DNA of 64,000 nt from Cupriavidus sp. D384 (GTDB lineage: Bacteria; Pseudomonadota; Gammaproteobacteria; Burkholderiales; Burkholderiaceae): the NCBI RefSeq assembly GCF_001652915.1, contig NZ_BBQI01000090.1, positions 479,891-543,890 on the forward strand. The letters run 5' to 3'. Positions within the stretch are counted from its first letter, which is position 1; each line of letters begins with the position of its first letter. Positions 32,532 to 40,556 of the stretch are shown here, piece after piece. The position numbers and the translations under genes are program-made. The notes under the pieces are model-generated. The model was not told where the DNA came from, made no database searches, and worked only from the letters and a program-made list of their open reading frames with translations.

Positions 32532-33314
32532 GTGATCAAACGAATTTCCAGACTGTTTGGCAGCCAGCTGCGCATGCTGACTGCCGCAGTGGCAGGCGCG
32601 ATTGCGCTGGCCGGCTGCGCCACCGCGCCGACCGACGACACCGCCCAGGCCGCCGCCACACCGGCCAGCCCGGCCGGCATGCCCGCCACCGCACCGACCG
32701 CCTCGACCAGCCCCCCCGGCGTCAAGCCGCCTCCCGTCGTCAACAAGAATCCGCCGACCACCACGGTCACACTGCCCGACAAGGGCCGCGTGAGCCTGGC
32801 CGAGTATCGTGCGCAGATGCGCGAGCAGTTGATGAAATCGGAGAATGCCGCGGCCGATGTGGCCGACTGCGCGGCACATGCCAGCTGGGTGGTGCCGCGT
32901 TCGGCGTCCTATGACGCACTGAAGATCCCCACCGGCGCGCTGTCGTCCAGCCAGGCCACCGAGGAACGCTGGGAAGGCCGCTTCTCGCCAGGCAAGCAGG
33001 CCGTGCCCGTCAGCTCGGTGGTGACGTTCAGTGCCACGGCCCACAAGCGCAAGGGCGAGGCCCAGTGGCAACCGGTCAAGGTGCGCTGCGGCTACAACGA
33101 CGGCATGATGCTCGCCTACGAGCTGCTCGACAGCAACGGCGACACGATCACAGAGCCGGCAGCGGCACCGGCCGTGTCCACGGCGTCGCACAGCAAGAAG
33201 AAGGGCAAGAGCAGCGCCAAGGCTTCGTCGTCGAAGTCGACGTCCTCGTCCAAATCGACGTCGAGCACCAAGAGCACGTCTTCTTCGTCCTCCAAGACGA
33301 AAAAGAAGAACTGA
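32532..33314 (+). CDS. hypothetical lipoprotein with Lys/Ser-rich C-terminal tail
   Basis: I do not recognise a family. The 260-residue protein starts with GTG and has a basic head, a hydrophobic stretch and a lipobox ALAGC, so it is a lipoprotein. A Thr/Pro/Ala-rich linker follows, then a compact region containing DCAAHASWVVPRSASYDALKI and HKRKGEAQWQPVKVRCGY with two or more Cys that could form disulfides. The last 60 residues are low-complexity, built from Lys and Ser (repeated SSKSTSS-type units). The tail would be strongly basic and flexible, suited to binding anionic polymers such as DNA, lipopolysaccharide or peptidoglycan. Upstream lie two GC-rich hairpins without T-tracts near 32293-32313 and 32323-32341. 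Confidence 0.8.
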   Translation: MIKRISRLFGSQLRMLTAAVAGAIALAGCATAPTDDTAQAAATPASPAGMPATAPTASTSPPGVKPPPVVNKNPPTTTVTLPDKGRVSLAEYRAQMREQLMKSENAAADVADCAAHASWVVPRSASYDALKIPTGALSSSQATEERWEGRFSPGKQAVPVSSVVTFSATAHKRKGEAQWQPVKVRCGYNDGMMLAYELLDSNGDTITEPAAAPAVSTASHSKKKGKSSAKASSSKSTSSSKSTSSTKSTSSSSSKTKKKN

Positions 33315-33342
33315 GCCCAAGCTGCTGATCTGCTGATATCCG

Positions 33343-33371
33343 CCCCCCCTCCCGCGTGCGGGAGGGGGGCG
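33343..33371. repeat. CTCTCCC-type palindrome, copy 3
   Basis: CCCCCCTCCCGC (33344-33355) pairs with GCGGGAGGGGGG (33358-33369) around GT. It lies between the converging lipoprotein and M14 carboxypeptidase genes. Confidence 0.75.
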
Positions 33372-33404
33372 AAAAACGCAGGCGTCACTCGCGTCAGACC
33401 ATTC

Positions 33405-34547
33405 TCAGCCCAGATATTCCAGAATCGCCTGCAGCATCGCCGTGCCCAGCAGCGCGCTCTTCGCGCCGTTCCAGCCCACGGCCGGGTCGGGCAGGTCGGC
33501 GTTGTCCTTGAACGGCATTTCCAGCGTCAGCGCCAGGCAGCCAAAGGTGTGGCCGATGTACTTCGAGGCCAGCTTCAGCGCGTCGGCGTTGTACTTGCTG
33601 GCGGCGTAACCGTGCACGTCCTGGAAATCGGGCGTGGCACGCTTGAAAGCCTCGATAAAGCGTGACTGCTGCTCGCGCTGGGCTTCGGTAAAGCCGGGCA
33701 GCATCTCGCTGCCGGCCACGAAGTTGTACGGCAGCGCCTCGTCGCCATGGATATCGAAGAACAGGTCCACGCCGGTGCGCTCGATGGCGCGGCGCACGTG
33801 GTAGACCTCGGGGCTCGTTTCCTCGCTCGGCTGCATCCACTCGCGGTTCAGGTTCGCACCCGCCGCGTTGGTGCGCAGGTTGCCGCGCGAGGAGCCGTCG
33901 GGGTTCATGTTCGGCACGATATGGAACACGGCGCGGTCCAGCAGCCTGCGCGCGACCGGGTCGCCATTCCACGCGCCAGTGCCGGTCAGGCGCTGCAGCA
34001 CGCCCTCGCAGAACCACTCGGCCATGCTTTCGCCCGGATGCTGGCGCGCGATCATCCAGATTGTTTTCTTGCCCGGGCCGGGCTGGCCCAGCGTCACGCA
34101 GGTCAGGTCGCGTCCATCGACGGTGCTGCCCAGGTGCGACAGCTTCGCCAGCGGCGAGCGCTGGCACGTCGCCAGCAGCGACAGGTGCCGCTCGTCGGAA
34201 TACGGCTCGAAGTACGCCAGCCACACGCTGTCGTGTTCGGGCGTGAAGTCGACGGTCATCGTGGTGCCGTCGTACTGCGTCGGCACGCGGAACCAGTGCG
34301 CGCGGTCGTACGACGCCACCGCGTGGTAGTCGCGCCAGCCATCGGGATAAGTACACTCGCCGGCGTTCAGGAACTTGAGCCGGCACGCCTGTCCGGCCGC
34401 GCCCTGCAGGCGGAAGTGGAACCACTGGCGAAAATCGGCGTGCGAATCGGCGCGGATGCGCAGGCGGATATCGTCGGCGCGGTCGAGCGCTTCGACTTCG
34501 ATCGCGCCCGAATCGAACAGCGAGGAAATATGGAGTGCCGAGGTCAT
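33405..34547 (-). CDS. M14-family zinc carboxypeptidase, cytosolic carboxypeptidase (CCP)-like
   Basis: The 380-residue protein has a beta-sandwich N-terminal region typical of CCP/AGBL enzymes (HISSLFDSGAIEVEALDRAD, then RQWFHFRLQGAAGQACRLKF). An M14 catalytic domain follows: zinc-site IARQHPGESMAEWFCEGVL, substrate-binding NMNPDGSSRGNLRTNAAG, third zinc ligand in FDIHGDEALPYNF, and catalytic Glu in LTLEMPFKD. All key residues are present. Eukaryotic relatives remove glutamates from tubulin; the bacterial substrate is unknown, perhaps C-terminal residues of cytosolic peptides. No signal peptide is present. It starts 17 bp after the yaaA stop, with AAGGA before the ATG, so both are probably one operon. 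Confidence 0.93.
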   Translation of the reverse strand: MTSALHISSLFDSGAIEVEALDRADDIRLRIRADSHADFRQWFHFRLQGAAGQACRLKFLNAGECTYPDGWRDYHAVASYDRAHWFRVPTQYDGTTMTVDFTPEHDSVWLAYFEPYSDERHLSLLATCQRSPLAKLSHLGSTVDGRDLTCVTLGQPGPGKKTIWMIARQHPGESMAEWFCEGVLQRLTGTGAWNGDPVARRLLDRAVFHIVPNMNPDGSSRGNLRTNAAGANLNREWMQPSEETSPEVYHVRRAIERTGVDLFFDIHGDEALPYNFVAGSEMLPGFTEAQREQQSRFIEAFKRATPDFQDVHGYAASKYNADALKLASKYIGHTFGCLALTLEMPFKDNADLPDPAVGWNGAKSALLGTAMLQAILEYLG

Positions 34548-34564
34548 CGAATCTGTCCTTGTTC

Positions 34565-35350
34565 TCAGTCTTCCAGGCGGCGGCGGAACACCCAGCGCGA
34601 ATCGTCGGAGGCGGCCTTGTCGAACGCGTAGCCGTCTTCCTTGAAGCGCTTGAGCTGCGCCGGGTCTGTCACCCGGTGCGTGACCGCAAAGCGGGCCATC
34701 GTACCGCGCGCGCGCTTGGCATGGAACGAAATAATCTTGTAGCGGCCGCCCTTCCAGTCCTCGAACACGGGCGTGATCACGCGGGCGTCGAGCACCTTGG
34801 GGCGCACCACCTTGAAATACTCCTCTGACGCCAGGTTCACCAGCGTGGGCGCGCCCTCGTGCTTGAGGTCGGCCATATCCTTGTTGATCAGCGTCGTGAC
34901 GTCGTCGCCCCAGAACGCGTACAGGTCGCGGCCGGCGGCGTTGTCCAGGCGGGTGCCCATTTCCAGGCGGTATGGCTGCATCCAGTCCATCGGGCGCAGC
35001 ACGCCATAGAGGCCGGACAGGATGCGAATGTGCTTCTGGGCGAACGCCAGGTCATCGGTGGACAGCGTCCGGGCGTCCAGGCCGTCGTAGACATCGCCAT
35101 TGAAGGCCAGCACGGCCTGCTTGCTGTTGGCGGCCGAGAACTCGGTGGTCCAGTCCGCATAGCGGGTCACGTTCAGCACGGCCAGCTTGTCGGAGATGTC
35201 CATGAGCGACGCCACGTCCTGCGGCGCCAGCTTGCGCAGGCGCTCGATCAGCGCGGCGGAACGGTCGATAAAACGCGGCATCGTATGGGTCTTGACGCGC
35301 GGCGGTGTCTCGTAGTCCAGGGACTTGGCGGGAGACAGGACGATGAGCAT
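34565..35350 (-). CDS. yaaA: YaaA, peroxide-stress response protein (DUF328)
   Basis: YaaA lowers free intracellular iron and limits DNA damage under hydrogen peroxide stress. The 261-residue protein begins MLIVLSPAKSLDYETP, the family hallmark. The core has LNVTRYADWTTEFSAANSKQAVLAF, HIRILSGLYGVLRPMDWMQPYRLEMGT and VNLASEEYFKVV. KIISFHAKRARGTMARF follows near the C-terminus. The start at 35350 fits the conserved N-terminus; the frame extending to 35545 overlaps the divergent PIN gene and is rejected. It precedes the M14 carboxypeptidase gene by 17 bp. No OxyR site was identified by eye. Confidence 0.95.
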   Translation of the reverse strand: MLIVLSPAKSLDYETPPRVKTHTMPRFIDRSAALIERLRKLAPQDVASLMDISDKLAVLNVTRYADWTTEFSAANSKQAVLAFNGDVYDGLDARTLSTDDLAFAQKHIRILSGLYGVLRPMDWMQPYRLEMGTRLDNAAGRDLYAFWGDDVTTLINKDMADLKHEGAPTLVNLASEEYFKVVRPKVLDARVITPVFEDWKGGRYKIISFHAKRARGTMARFAVTHRVTDPAQLKRFKEDGYAFDKAASDDSRWVFRRRLED

Positions 35351-35390
35351 GGCAAAATCGCGGGCAGAAACAAAGCTGAGATTGTAGCGA

Positions 35391-35921
35391 ATGCCCACCG
35401 AAGTCACCGCCGGCGCCCTGCCCGGCCCCTCCGCCCCCCGTGTCGTGCTCGATTCCAACGTCTGGGTCGACCTGCTCGTGTTCCGCGACCCACATGTCGA
35501 GCCAATCCGCGCCGCGCTGGCGTCCGGCGCCATCGCCCCGGTCATCCGGGCCGACTGCCGCGAGGAACTGCGCCGGGTGCTGGCCTATCCGCAATTTGCC
35601 CGGTTCGCCGTCGATATCGACGCCGCGCTGGCCGAGGTGGATCGCCTGACCACATTGGCCCCGCCCCCCGAACCGGCCGACGCGGGCGCCATCCGCCTGC
35701 CGAAATGCCGCGACACCGACGACCAGAAGTTCATCGAACTGGCTCACTTCGCGCAAGCCGAACTGCTGGTGTCGAAGGACAAGGCCGTGCTCAAGCTCAG
35801 GAGCCGCCTGCGCCGCACCAGCGGGGTGGACGTGCTGACGCCGCTGGCCTTCCCGGGCTGGCTGGCCGCTCGTGTGGCCGCCGATGCCGCCGGTACGGAC
35901 CCGGCCGGCGATCCCCGCTAG
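35391..35921 (+). CDS. PIN-domain putative toxin-like ribonuclease (COG1569-type)
   Basis: The 176-residue protein has the PIN fold signature VVLDSNVWVDLLVFRDPH with the first catalytic Asp, and conserved acidic residues in DCREELRRVLAYPQF. The C-terminal block KCRDTDDQKFIELAHFAQAELLVSKDKAVLKL has the second and third acidic positions. PIN domains are usually metal-dependent RNases. Homologues are often annotated as putative toxins, but no small antitoxin gene is adjacent: the neighbours are yaaA (divergent, 40 bp) and an aminotransferase 48 bp downstream. No Shine-Dalgarno sequence is evident before the ATG. It may be a housekeeping RNase rather than a toxin. Confidence 0.87.
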   Translation: MPTEVTAGALPGPSAPRVVLDSNVWVDLLVFRDPHVEPIRAALASGAIAPVIRADCREELRRVLAYPQFARFAVDIDAALAEVDRLTTLAPPPEPADAGAIRLPKCRDTDDQKFIELAHFAQAELLVSKDKAVLKLRSRLRRTSGVDVLTPLAFPGWLAARVAADAAGTDPAGDPR

Positions 35922-35969
35922 AATGTCGCTCTGGTTTCCTGCCCGGTTATTTACCGTTTCCGCCCAGTC

Positions 35970-37148
35970 ATGTCCGAATCGACCCCTGCCCCGCTGAATC
36001 CGCTGAATCCGCCGCTGTCGCGCCTGCCCAACGTGGGCACCACGATCTTCACCGTGATGTCGGCGCTGGCCGCCGAAAAGAACGCCGTGAACCTGGGCCA
36101 GGGCTTTCCGGACTTCGACTGCGACCCGCGCATCGTCGACGCCGTGACCGGCGCCATGCGCGCGGGCCACAACCAGTACCCGCCGATGGCTGGCGTGCCC
36201 AAGCTGCGCCAGGCCATCGCCGGCAAGATCGCCACGCTGTACGGCCACCAGTACGACTGGAACACCGAGATCACGATCACCGCAGGCGCCACGCAGGGCC
36301 TGCTGACGTCGATCCTGTGCGCGGTACACCCGGGCGACGAAGTCATCGTGCTGGAGCCCTGCTACGACAGCTATCTGCCGTCGATCGAACTGGCCGGCGC
36401 CAAGGCCGTGCCGGTGCGGCTGGAAGCCCCGCTGTTCCGCATCCCGTTCGACAAGCTGGCCGCCGCGATCACGCCCAGGACGCGCATGATCATGATCAAC
36501 ACGCCGCACAACCCCACCGGCACGATCTGGCGCGCGGAAGACATGCAGCAACTGGCCGACCTGCTGGCCGGCACCGACATCCTGGTGCTGTCCGACGAAG
36601 TCTACGAACACATGGTCTATGACGGCCAGCAGCACGCATCGGTGTCGCGCCACCCGGAACTGGCGCGCCGCAGCTTCGTGGTGTCGAGCTTTGGCAAGAC
36701 CTATCACGTCACGGGCTGGAAGGTGGGCTATGTGGCTGCGCCGGCCGCGCTGATGAACGAATTCCGCAAGGTCCATCAGTTCAACGTGTTCACCGTGAAC
36801 ACGCCGGTGCAGCATGGCCTGGCCGACTATATGGCCGATCCCGCCCCATACCTGGACCTGGCGGCCTTCTACCAGGCCAAGCGCGACTACTTCCGCGCCG
36901 GGCTGGCCAATTCGCGCTTCAAGCTGCTGCCATCGGACGGCACGTATTTCCAGTGCGTCGACTATTCGGCCATTTCCGATATGAGCGAGGCCGATTTCTC
37001 GATGTGGCTGACGCGCGAAATTGGCGTTGCGGCGATTCCCGTCTCGGCGTTCTATTCCGAGCCCCGGGAGTCGGGTGTGGTGCGCTTCTGCTTCGCCAAG
37101 AAGGAAGAGACGCTGAAGCTGGCGCTGGAGCGGCTGGCCCGGCTATAA
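35970..37148 (+). CDS. PLP-dependent class I/II aminotransferase (YbdL-like)
   Basis: The 392-residue protein belongs to fold-type I aminotransferases. GQGFPDFDCDPRIVDAVT and ITAGATQGLLTSIL lie at the N-terminus, MIMINTPHNPTGTIWRAED in the middle, and the PLP-binding Lys is in VVSSFGKTYHVTGWKVGYV. The pattern and length match YbdL-type methionine/aromatic aminotransferases and also kynurenine-glutamine transaminase relatives. The likely reaction is transfer from Met or an aromatic amino acid to a 2-oxo acid; the exact preference is not readable. It is 48 bp downstream of the PIN gene and ends before a strong terminator. Confidence 0.92.
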   Translation: MSESTPAPLNPLNPPLSRLPNVGTTIFTVMSALAAEKNAVNLGQGFPDFDCDPRIVDAVTGAMRAGHNQYPPMAGVPKLRQAIAGKIATLYGHQYDWNTEITITAGATQGLLTSILCAVHPGDEVIVLEPCYDSYLPSIELAGAKAVPVRLEAPLFRIPFDKLAAAITPRTRMIMINTPHNPTGTIWRAEDMQQLADLLAGTDILVLSDEVYEHMVYDGQQHASVSRHPELARRSFVVSSFGKTYHVTGWKVGYVAAPAALMNEFRKVHQFNVFTVNTPVQHGLADYMADPAPYLDLAAFYQAKRDYFRAGLANSRFKLLPSDGTYFQCVDYSAISDMSEADFSMWLTREIGVAAIPVSAFYSEPRESGVVRFCFAKKEETLKLALERLARL

Positions 37149-37172
37149 GCGCCGCGCATTCCCGCCATGAAG

Positions 37173-37207
37173 AAAAGCCCCGCTGGCTTCCCGCCGCGGG
37201 GCTTTTT
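37173..37207 (+). terminator. intrinsic terminator after the aminotransferase
   Basis: AAAAGCCCCGC (37173-37183) and GCGGGGCTTTT (37196-37206) form an 11 bp stem with a 12 nt loop, followed by T. It lies between converging genes and could serve both. Confidence 0.88.
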
Positions 37208-37288
37208 GCTTATTTTGGCGCGCTGATGCTGCCTTGCCATGGTTGGCGTGCTGCAGCTGGCACGATACCTCCGGCGCCCCTGCCCCGC

Positions 37289-37930
37289 TTACTTGTTCCG
37301 GCTGAGCATCAGCTCGGTGTTGGCCTTGCGTTCGGCATTGACCTTCTGCACGGTCGGCCGCTCGGCCATCGCCTTCAGGTAATCCTTGACCGGCAAGCCC
37401 GCGAGCAGGTCTTCGCCGTAGATGATCTTCGTGCAGGACGAAATCAGCGGCAGATGGCACACGGCGGCGCAGTCGGCCAGCGTGAAGGTGTCGCCGGCGA
37501 TATATGGCGAGAACTTCGCCAGGCGGCCGAAAGCGGGGATGTACTTGTCCAGCAGGTTGCGCTGGCGTTCCTTGACGCGGTCACTGACCGTGCCGCCGAA
37601 GAACGCTTCGGCGTACAGCTCGCGGGCCGTGAGTTCCAGGTAAAGCTCCAGGAACGTGATGATTTCGCGCACCTTGCCGGCCTGGAAGGGGTCTTGCGGC
37701 AGCAGCGGCGCCTGGATATAGGTGGTCTCCAGGTATTCGACGATGGTTTCGGACTCGCACAGCGGGCCGGCATCGGTGATGATGTAGGGAACCTTGCCCA
37801 GCGGCGATGCCGCCAGGTCGGTCTCGCCGATCCAGGCCAGCACTTCCTCGAATGGCAGGTTCTTTTCCAGCAGCGCCAGCTTGACCTTGTTGTAGTAGTT
37901 GCTGGCGGCAAAACCGCAAAGCTTCAGCAT
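37289..37930 (-). CDS. glutathione S-transferase family protein
   Basis: The 213-residue cytosolic protein has an N-terminal thioredoxin-like GST domain: MLKLCGFAASNYYNKVKLAL, cis-Pro and glutathione-site region GKVPYIITDAGPLCESETIVEYL. An all-helical C-terminal domain follows, with YIAGDTFTLADCAAVCHLPL. The active-site Ser/Tyr is probably near FAASNYYN. It likely conjugates glutathione to an electrophile or has reductase activity; the class is not clear. The start at 37930 gives the canonical short head. It is divergent from the 3-hydroxyacyl-CoA dehydrogenase gene (176 bp away) and not part of an evident operon. Confidence 0.92.
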   Translation of the reverse strand: MLKLCGFAASNYYNKVKLALLEKNLPFEEVLAWIGETDLAASPLGKVPYIITDAGPLCESETIVEYLETTYIQAPLLPQDPFQAGKVREIITFLELYLELTARELYAEAFFGGTVSDRVKERQRNLLDKYIPAFGRLAKFSPYIAGDTFTLADCAAVCHLPLISSCTKIIYGEDLLAGLPVKDYLKAMAERPTVQKVNAERKANTELMLSRNK

Positions 37931-38106
37931 GTCGTCTCTCTCCGTATTGGGATGGAATCGCTGGTGTCGACCCGGGGCCGCACCGTCGCCGTCTGCCCTG
38001 CCACGCATGGCCGATCAGCGCACGCCGCATGCGCGGCGCCTCTGTCGCGAAGGGTGCAGAAAACGTACGATCGTGCTAATTTAGCCACAACTTTTTTGGA
38101 CCAACA

Positions 38107-39630
38107 ATGAGCAATTCCACTATCCAGACGCTCGGCATCGTTGGCACTGGCGCCATGGGCCGCGGCATCGCCCAGATCGCCGCGCAGGCCGGCCTGACCG
38201 TACACCTGTTCGACACCAACGCCCAGGCCGTGGCCGCCGCGCGCCAGTACCTGCAGGATACCTTTGCCAAGCTGGCCGACAAGGGCAAGATCAGCGCCGC
38301 CGACAGCGACGCCGCACTGGCCCGCGTGAAGGCCGCCAGCGCGCTGGAAGACCTGGCCGGCTGCGACATGGTGGTGGAAGCCATCGTCGAACGCCTGGAC
38401 GTCAAGCGCGACCTGGTGGCCAAGCTCGAAGCCATCCTGCCTGAAGACGCGGTCATCGCATCGAACACCTCGTCGCTGTCGATCACGGCAATCGCCGTGG
38501 GCGCGAAGCAGCCGGGCCGGGTGGTCGGCTACCACTTCTTCAACCCTGTGCCGCTGATGAAGGTCGTGGAAGTGATCGATGGCCTGTCCGGCGACCCGGC
38601 CGTGGGCGACCGCCTGATGGAGCTGTCGCGCCGCATGGGCCATACGCCGGTGCGCTGCAAGGACATGCCGGGCTTCATCGTGAACCATGCCGGCCGCGGC
38701 ATGAACATCGAGGGCCTGAAGGCCGCGCAGGAAGGCGTGGCCGAGTTCGTCGACATCGACAACATCATGCGCGAGCAGGCCGGCTTCCGCATGGGCCCGT
38801 TCGAGCTGATGGACCTGACCGGGCTCGACGTGTCGCACCCGGTGATGGAATCGATCTACAACCAGTTCTACCAGGAGCCGCGCTACCGCCCGTCGCCGAT
38901 CACGGCGCTGCGTTCGGTGGGTGGCCTGCTGGGCCGCAAGACCGGCGCCGGCTTCTATGCATACCCGGAAGGCCAGAAGCAGGTGCCCGCGGCAAAGCCG
39001 GTGCCCGATGCGCGCCCGGCCAGCGTGTGGGTGAGCCGCGCCAACGCGCGTGGCAACGCCATGACCGTGAAGCTGCTGACCGCGCTGGGCGTGACCGTTG
39101 AAGCCGGCAACCAGCCGTCGTCCGACGCCCTGATCGTGGTCACGCCGCTGGGCCTGGACGCCACCACCGCCGCGCTGGAAGAAGGCCTGGACGCCACGCG
39201 CGTGGTTGCCATCGACACGCTGCTGCCGTTTGAAGCCACCAAGCGCCGCACGCTGATGACCACGCCGGCCACCAGCGCCGCCGCCCGCGATGCCGCGCAC
39301 GGCCTGTTTGCCAGCGATGGCGTGCCGGTGACCGTGATCCGCGATTCGGCCGGTTTCATTGCCCAGCGCATCATCGGCTGCATCGTGAACATCGCCAGCG
39401 ACATCGCACAGCAGCGCATCGCCACGCCGACCGATATCGACCTGGCCGTGAACCTGGGTCTGGGCTATCCGAAGGGTCCGCTGGCACTGGGCGACACGAT
39501 CGGCGCCGCAGTGATCCTGGAAGTGCTGCGCAACATGAATCGCCTGACCGGCGACATGCGCTACCGTCCGAGCCCGTGGCTCTGGCGCCGCGCCGGCCTG
39601 GGCCTGTCGCTGCTGACCGAAGAAGCCTGA
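38107..39630 (+). CDS. paaH: 3-hydroxyacyl-CoA dehydrogenase (PaaH-like, two C-terminal domains)
   Basis: The 507-residue enzyme oxidises a (3S)-3-hydroxyacyl-CoA with NAD. It has the N-terminal Rossmann motif GIVGTGAMGRGIAQIAAQAGL, the catalytic His region YHFFNPVPLMKVVEVIDGL, and PGFIVNHAGRGMNIEGLKAA. Near the end is a second C-terminal 3HCDH domain (SAGFIAQRIIGCIVNIASDI, then LGLGYPKGPLALGDTIGA). This duplicated architecture and length are those of PaaH/PaaC of phenylacetate degradation, though other fatty or dicarboxylic acids are possible. No other paa genes are nearby, so the pathway name is only indicative. A terminator follows before the enoyl-CoA hydratase gene. Confidence 0.88.
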   Translation: MSNSTIQTLGIVGTGAMGRGIAQIAAQAGLTVHLFDTNAQAVAAARQYLQDTFAKLADKGKISAADSDAALARVKAASALEDLAGCDMVVEAIVERLDVKRDLVAKLEAILPEDAVIASNTSSLSITAIAVGAKQPGRVVGYHFFNPVPLMKVVEVIDGLSGDPAVGDRLMELSRRMGHTPVRCKDMPGFIVNHAGRGMNIEGLKAAQEGVAEFVDIDNIMREQAGFRMGPFELMDLTGLDVSHPVMESIYNQFYQEPRYRPSPITALRSVGGLLGRKTGAGFYAYPEGQKQVPAAKPVPDARPASVWVSRANARGNAMTVKLLTALGVTVEAGNQPSSDALIVVTPLGLDATTAALEEGLDATRVVAIDTLLPFEATKRRTLMTTPATSAAARDAAHGLFASDGVPVTVIRDSAGFIAQRIIGCIVNIASDIAQQRIATPTDIDLAVNLGLGYPKGPLALGDTIGAAVILEVLRNMNRLTGDMRYRPSPWLWRRAGLGLSLLTEEA

Positions 39631-39636
39631 TCGAGT

Positions 39637-39669
39637 GGGCGCCCCGCCGAGACACGGGGCGCCCTTTTT
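39637..39669 (+). terminator. intrinsic terminator between paaH-like and enoyl-CoA hydratase genes
   Basis: GGGCGCCCCG (39637-39646) and CGGGGCGCCC (39655-39664) form a 10 bp stem with an 8 nt loop, followed by TTTTT. It lies only 42 bp before the next plus-strand gene, so read-through or a separate promoter must drive that gene. Confidence 0.88.
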
Positions 39670-39710
39670 GTATTTGCCGCAAGAACTTGCCCCAGGATAA
39701 CGAGGCTGCC

Positions 39711-40490
39711 ATGACTGCCCAGTTGCTGTCCGAACGCGTCGACGCGACGCTCGTGCTGACCATCTCCAACCCGGAGGCGCGTAACGCGCTGCATCCGGAT
39801 ATCTACGCCGCCTCGCAGGAAGCCCTCGAAGTGGCCGCCCGCGACGACTCGATCCGGGCCGTGGTGCTGACCGGTGCCAATGGCGTGTTCTGCGCAGGCG
39901 GCAACCTGAACCGCCTGCTCGGCAACCGCGCGCAACCGCCGTCGGTGCAGGCCGAGAGCATCGAGACGCTGCATCACTGGATCGAATCGTTCCACGCATT
40001 CCCCAAGCCGATCATCGCTGCGGTGGAAGGCCCCGCCGCCGGCGCGGGCTTCTCGCTGGTACTGGCCTGCGACTACGTGGTGGCCGCCAGCGACGCCAAG
40101 TTCGTCATGGCCTACGTCAAGGTCGGCCTGACCCCCGATGGCGGCGGCTCGTATGAGATTGCGCGCATGCTGCCGCGCCAGCTGGCCAGCGAAATCCTGA
40201 TGGAAGGCAAGCCGGTGGACCCGGCGCGTCTTGCACACTTCGGCATCGTCAACCGCGTGGTGCAGCCGGGTCACGCGCTGACCGAAGCGCTGCGCATCGC
40301 CGAAAACCTGGCCAAGGAGTCGCCCAACGCCGTGCGCGGCATGAAGTCGCTGATCAACCACGCGGGCACCGCCACGCTGACCGAGCACCTTGCCGCCGAG
40401 CGCGACAGTTTCGTGGCCGCGCTCCATCACAAGGATGGGGGCGAAGGCATTACGGCGTTCCTTGAGAAGCGCAAGCCGAATTACAGGTAA
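39711..40490 (+). CDS. enoyl-CoA hydratase/isomerase family protein
   Basis: The 259-residue crotonase-fold enzyme has SNPEARNALHPDIYAASQEAL, the oxyanion-hole region AVVLTGANGVFCAGGNLNRLL, and PIIAAVEGPAAGAGFSLVLACD. MAYVKVGLTPDGGGSYEIARML contains the usual acidic position region; the second catalytic Glu found in classical hydratases appears replaced by Asp in TPDGG. It probably hydrates or isomerises an enoyl-CoA; similarity to oxepin-CoA hydrolase-type alternatives is possible. The start at 39711 is chosen by family alignment over a longer frame. It lies between the PaaH-like and phosphotransferase genes, suggesting a shared acyl-CoA pathway. Confidence 0.87.
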   Translation: MTAQLLSERVDATLVLTISNPEARNALHPDIYAASQEALEVAARDDSIRAVVLTGANGVFCAGGNLNRLLGNRAQPPSVQAESIETLHHWIESFHAFPKPIIAAVEGPAAGAGFSLVLACDYVVAASDAKFVMAYVKVGLTPDGGGSYEIARMLPRQLASEILMEGKPVDPARLAHFGIVNRVVQPGHALTEALRIAENLAKESPNAVRGMKSLINHAGTATLTEHLAAERDSFVAALHHKDGGEGITAFLEKRKPNYR

Positions 40491-40556
40491 TCCAAACACC
40501 TGTAACACGCCTTCGATAATGATCACAAAATAAAGACACTGCGGAGAGAGACAGAC

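Noticed and set aside
35391..35921. Toxin-antitoxin module around the PIN protein
   Set aside because: No small antitoxin frame adjoins it; the neighbours are yaaA and an aminotransferase, so a TA call is not supported.
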